Source: Mycetocola_B reblochoni
GTDB lineage: Bacteria; Actinomycetota; Actinomycetes; Actinomycetales; Microbacteriaceae
Direction: 5' to 3'
NCBI RefSeq assembly: GCF_003667525.1
Contig: NZ_RCUW01000026.1
Location: forward strand, 1-5,795
DNA: 5,795 nucleotides
Positions within the stretch are counted from its first letter, which is position 1. Every line of letters begins with the position of its first letter. This document shows, piece by piece, positions 5,772 to 5,795 of this stretch. The notes under the pieces are model-generated. The model was given only the letters and a program-made list of their open reading frames with translations, had not been told where the DNA came from and made no database searches. Position numbers and translations under genes: made by a program.

Positions 5772-5785
5772 GGAAGATGCGGGTC
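5772..5785 (+). repeat. Right copy of 14-bp direct repeat (candidate attachment site)
   Basis: GGAAGATGCGGGTC is identical to 40-53. It lies 61 bases outside the last dyad of the array and 10 bases from the window edge. The interval between (5711-5771) has no gene and only a weak 5-bp inverted repeat (CCAGC 5723-5727, GCTGG 5734-5738). Confidence 0.5.
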
Positions 5786-5795
5786 TAGAGACAAA

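Larger units (their letters stand above)
40..5785. mobile_element. Putative tyrosine-recombinase mobile element carrying a Cd/Pb efflux operon
   Basis: The interval is bounded by an exact 14-bp direct repeat, GGAAGATGCGGGTC (40-53 and 5772-5785). It holds a complete tyrosine recombinase, an XRE-type protein and a zinc-ribbon recombinase-like protein, followed by a repressor and metal-efflux ATPase, all on the minus strand with at most 7 nt between genes. A set of dyad repeats lies upstream of the recombinase, and one related copy lies near the left edge at 14-26. Seen: the genes, the spacing and the repeats. Known: tyrosine recombinases often move elements flanked by short direct repeats, and metal-resistance operons are common cargo. 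Inferred: that the repeats are the attachment sites and that the unit is still mobile. The left dyad lies outside the direct repeat, so the true boundary could differ by tens of bases. Confidence 0.45.

Overview
The window is high-GC DNA of actinobacterial character. Codons end strongly in G or C, adjacent genes are joined by 4-nt start/stop overlaps, and the proteins resemble families I know mainly from Actinomycetota. No 16S or other taxonomic marker is present, so genus is not assignable.

Layout: all five genes lie on the minus strand in one tight unidirectional row, so in transcription order they run from the right edge to the left. (1) 5625-4543 is a complete tyrosine recombinase with the full R-K-H-R-H-Y catalytic set. 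(2) 4538-4209 is a small XRE-type helix-turn-helix protein. (3) 4212-2416 is a 598-residue protein with eight CxxC pairs at its N-terminus and a degenerate tyrosine-recombinase-like C-terminus. (4) 2408-2055 is a CmtR-like ArsR/SmtB repressor that keeps the three cysteines used by CmtR to sense Cd(II)/Pb(II). (5) 2058-163 is a P1B-type heavy-metal efflux ATPase. Intergenic gaps are 4 nt, a 4-nt overlap (ATGA), 7 nt, and a 4-nt overlap (GTGA).

The first three genes form a mobility module and the last two a metal-efflux cargo operon. The cargo promoter and operator lie inside the last codons of gene 3. Two adjacent 18-bp operator-like sites cover the -10 hexamer and the cmtR start codon, and the predicted transcript is leaderless.

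The ends carry structure that no gene explains. Upstream of the recombinase (5638-5717) are four copies of a 13-bp dyad TCAnGAwTCnTGA, three of them good, spaced exactly 20 bp apart. A further copy lies at the left edge (14-26) as an inverted relative of the outermost right copy. A 14-bp direct repeat, GGAAGATGCGGGTC, occurs at 40-53 and 5772-5785. Its GAAGATGCG core recurs in a perfect 17-bp hairpin at 73-109, just after the ATPase gene. My reading (inference) is a compact mobile element of about 5.7 kb, moved by a recombinase/HTH/zinc-ribbon trio and carrying cadmium/lead resistance, with its end sites largely inside the window.
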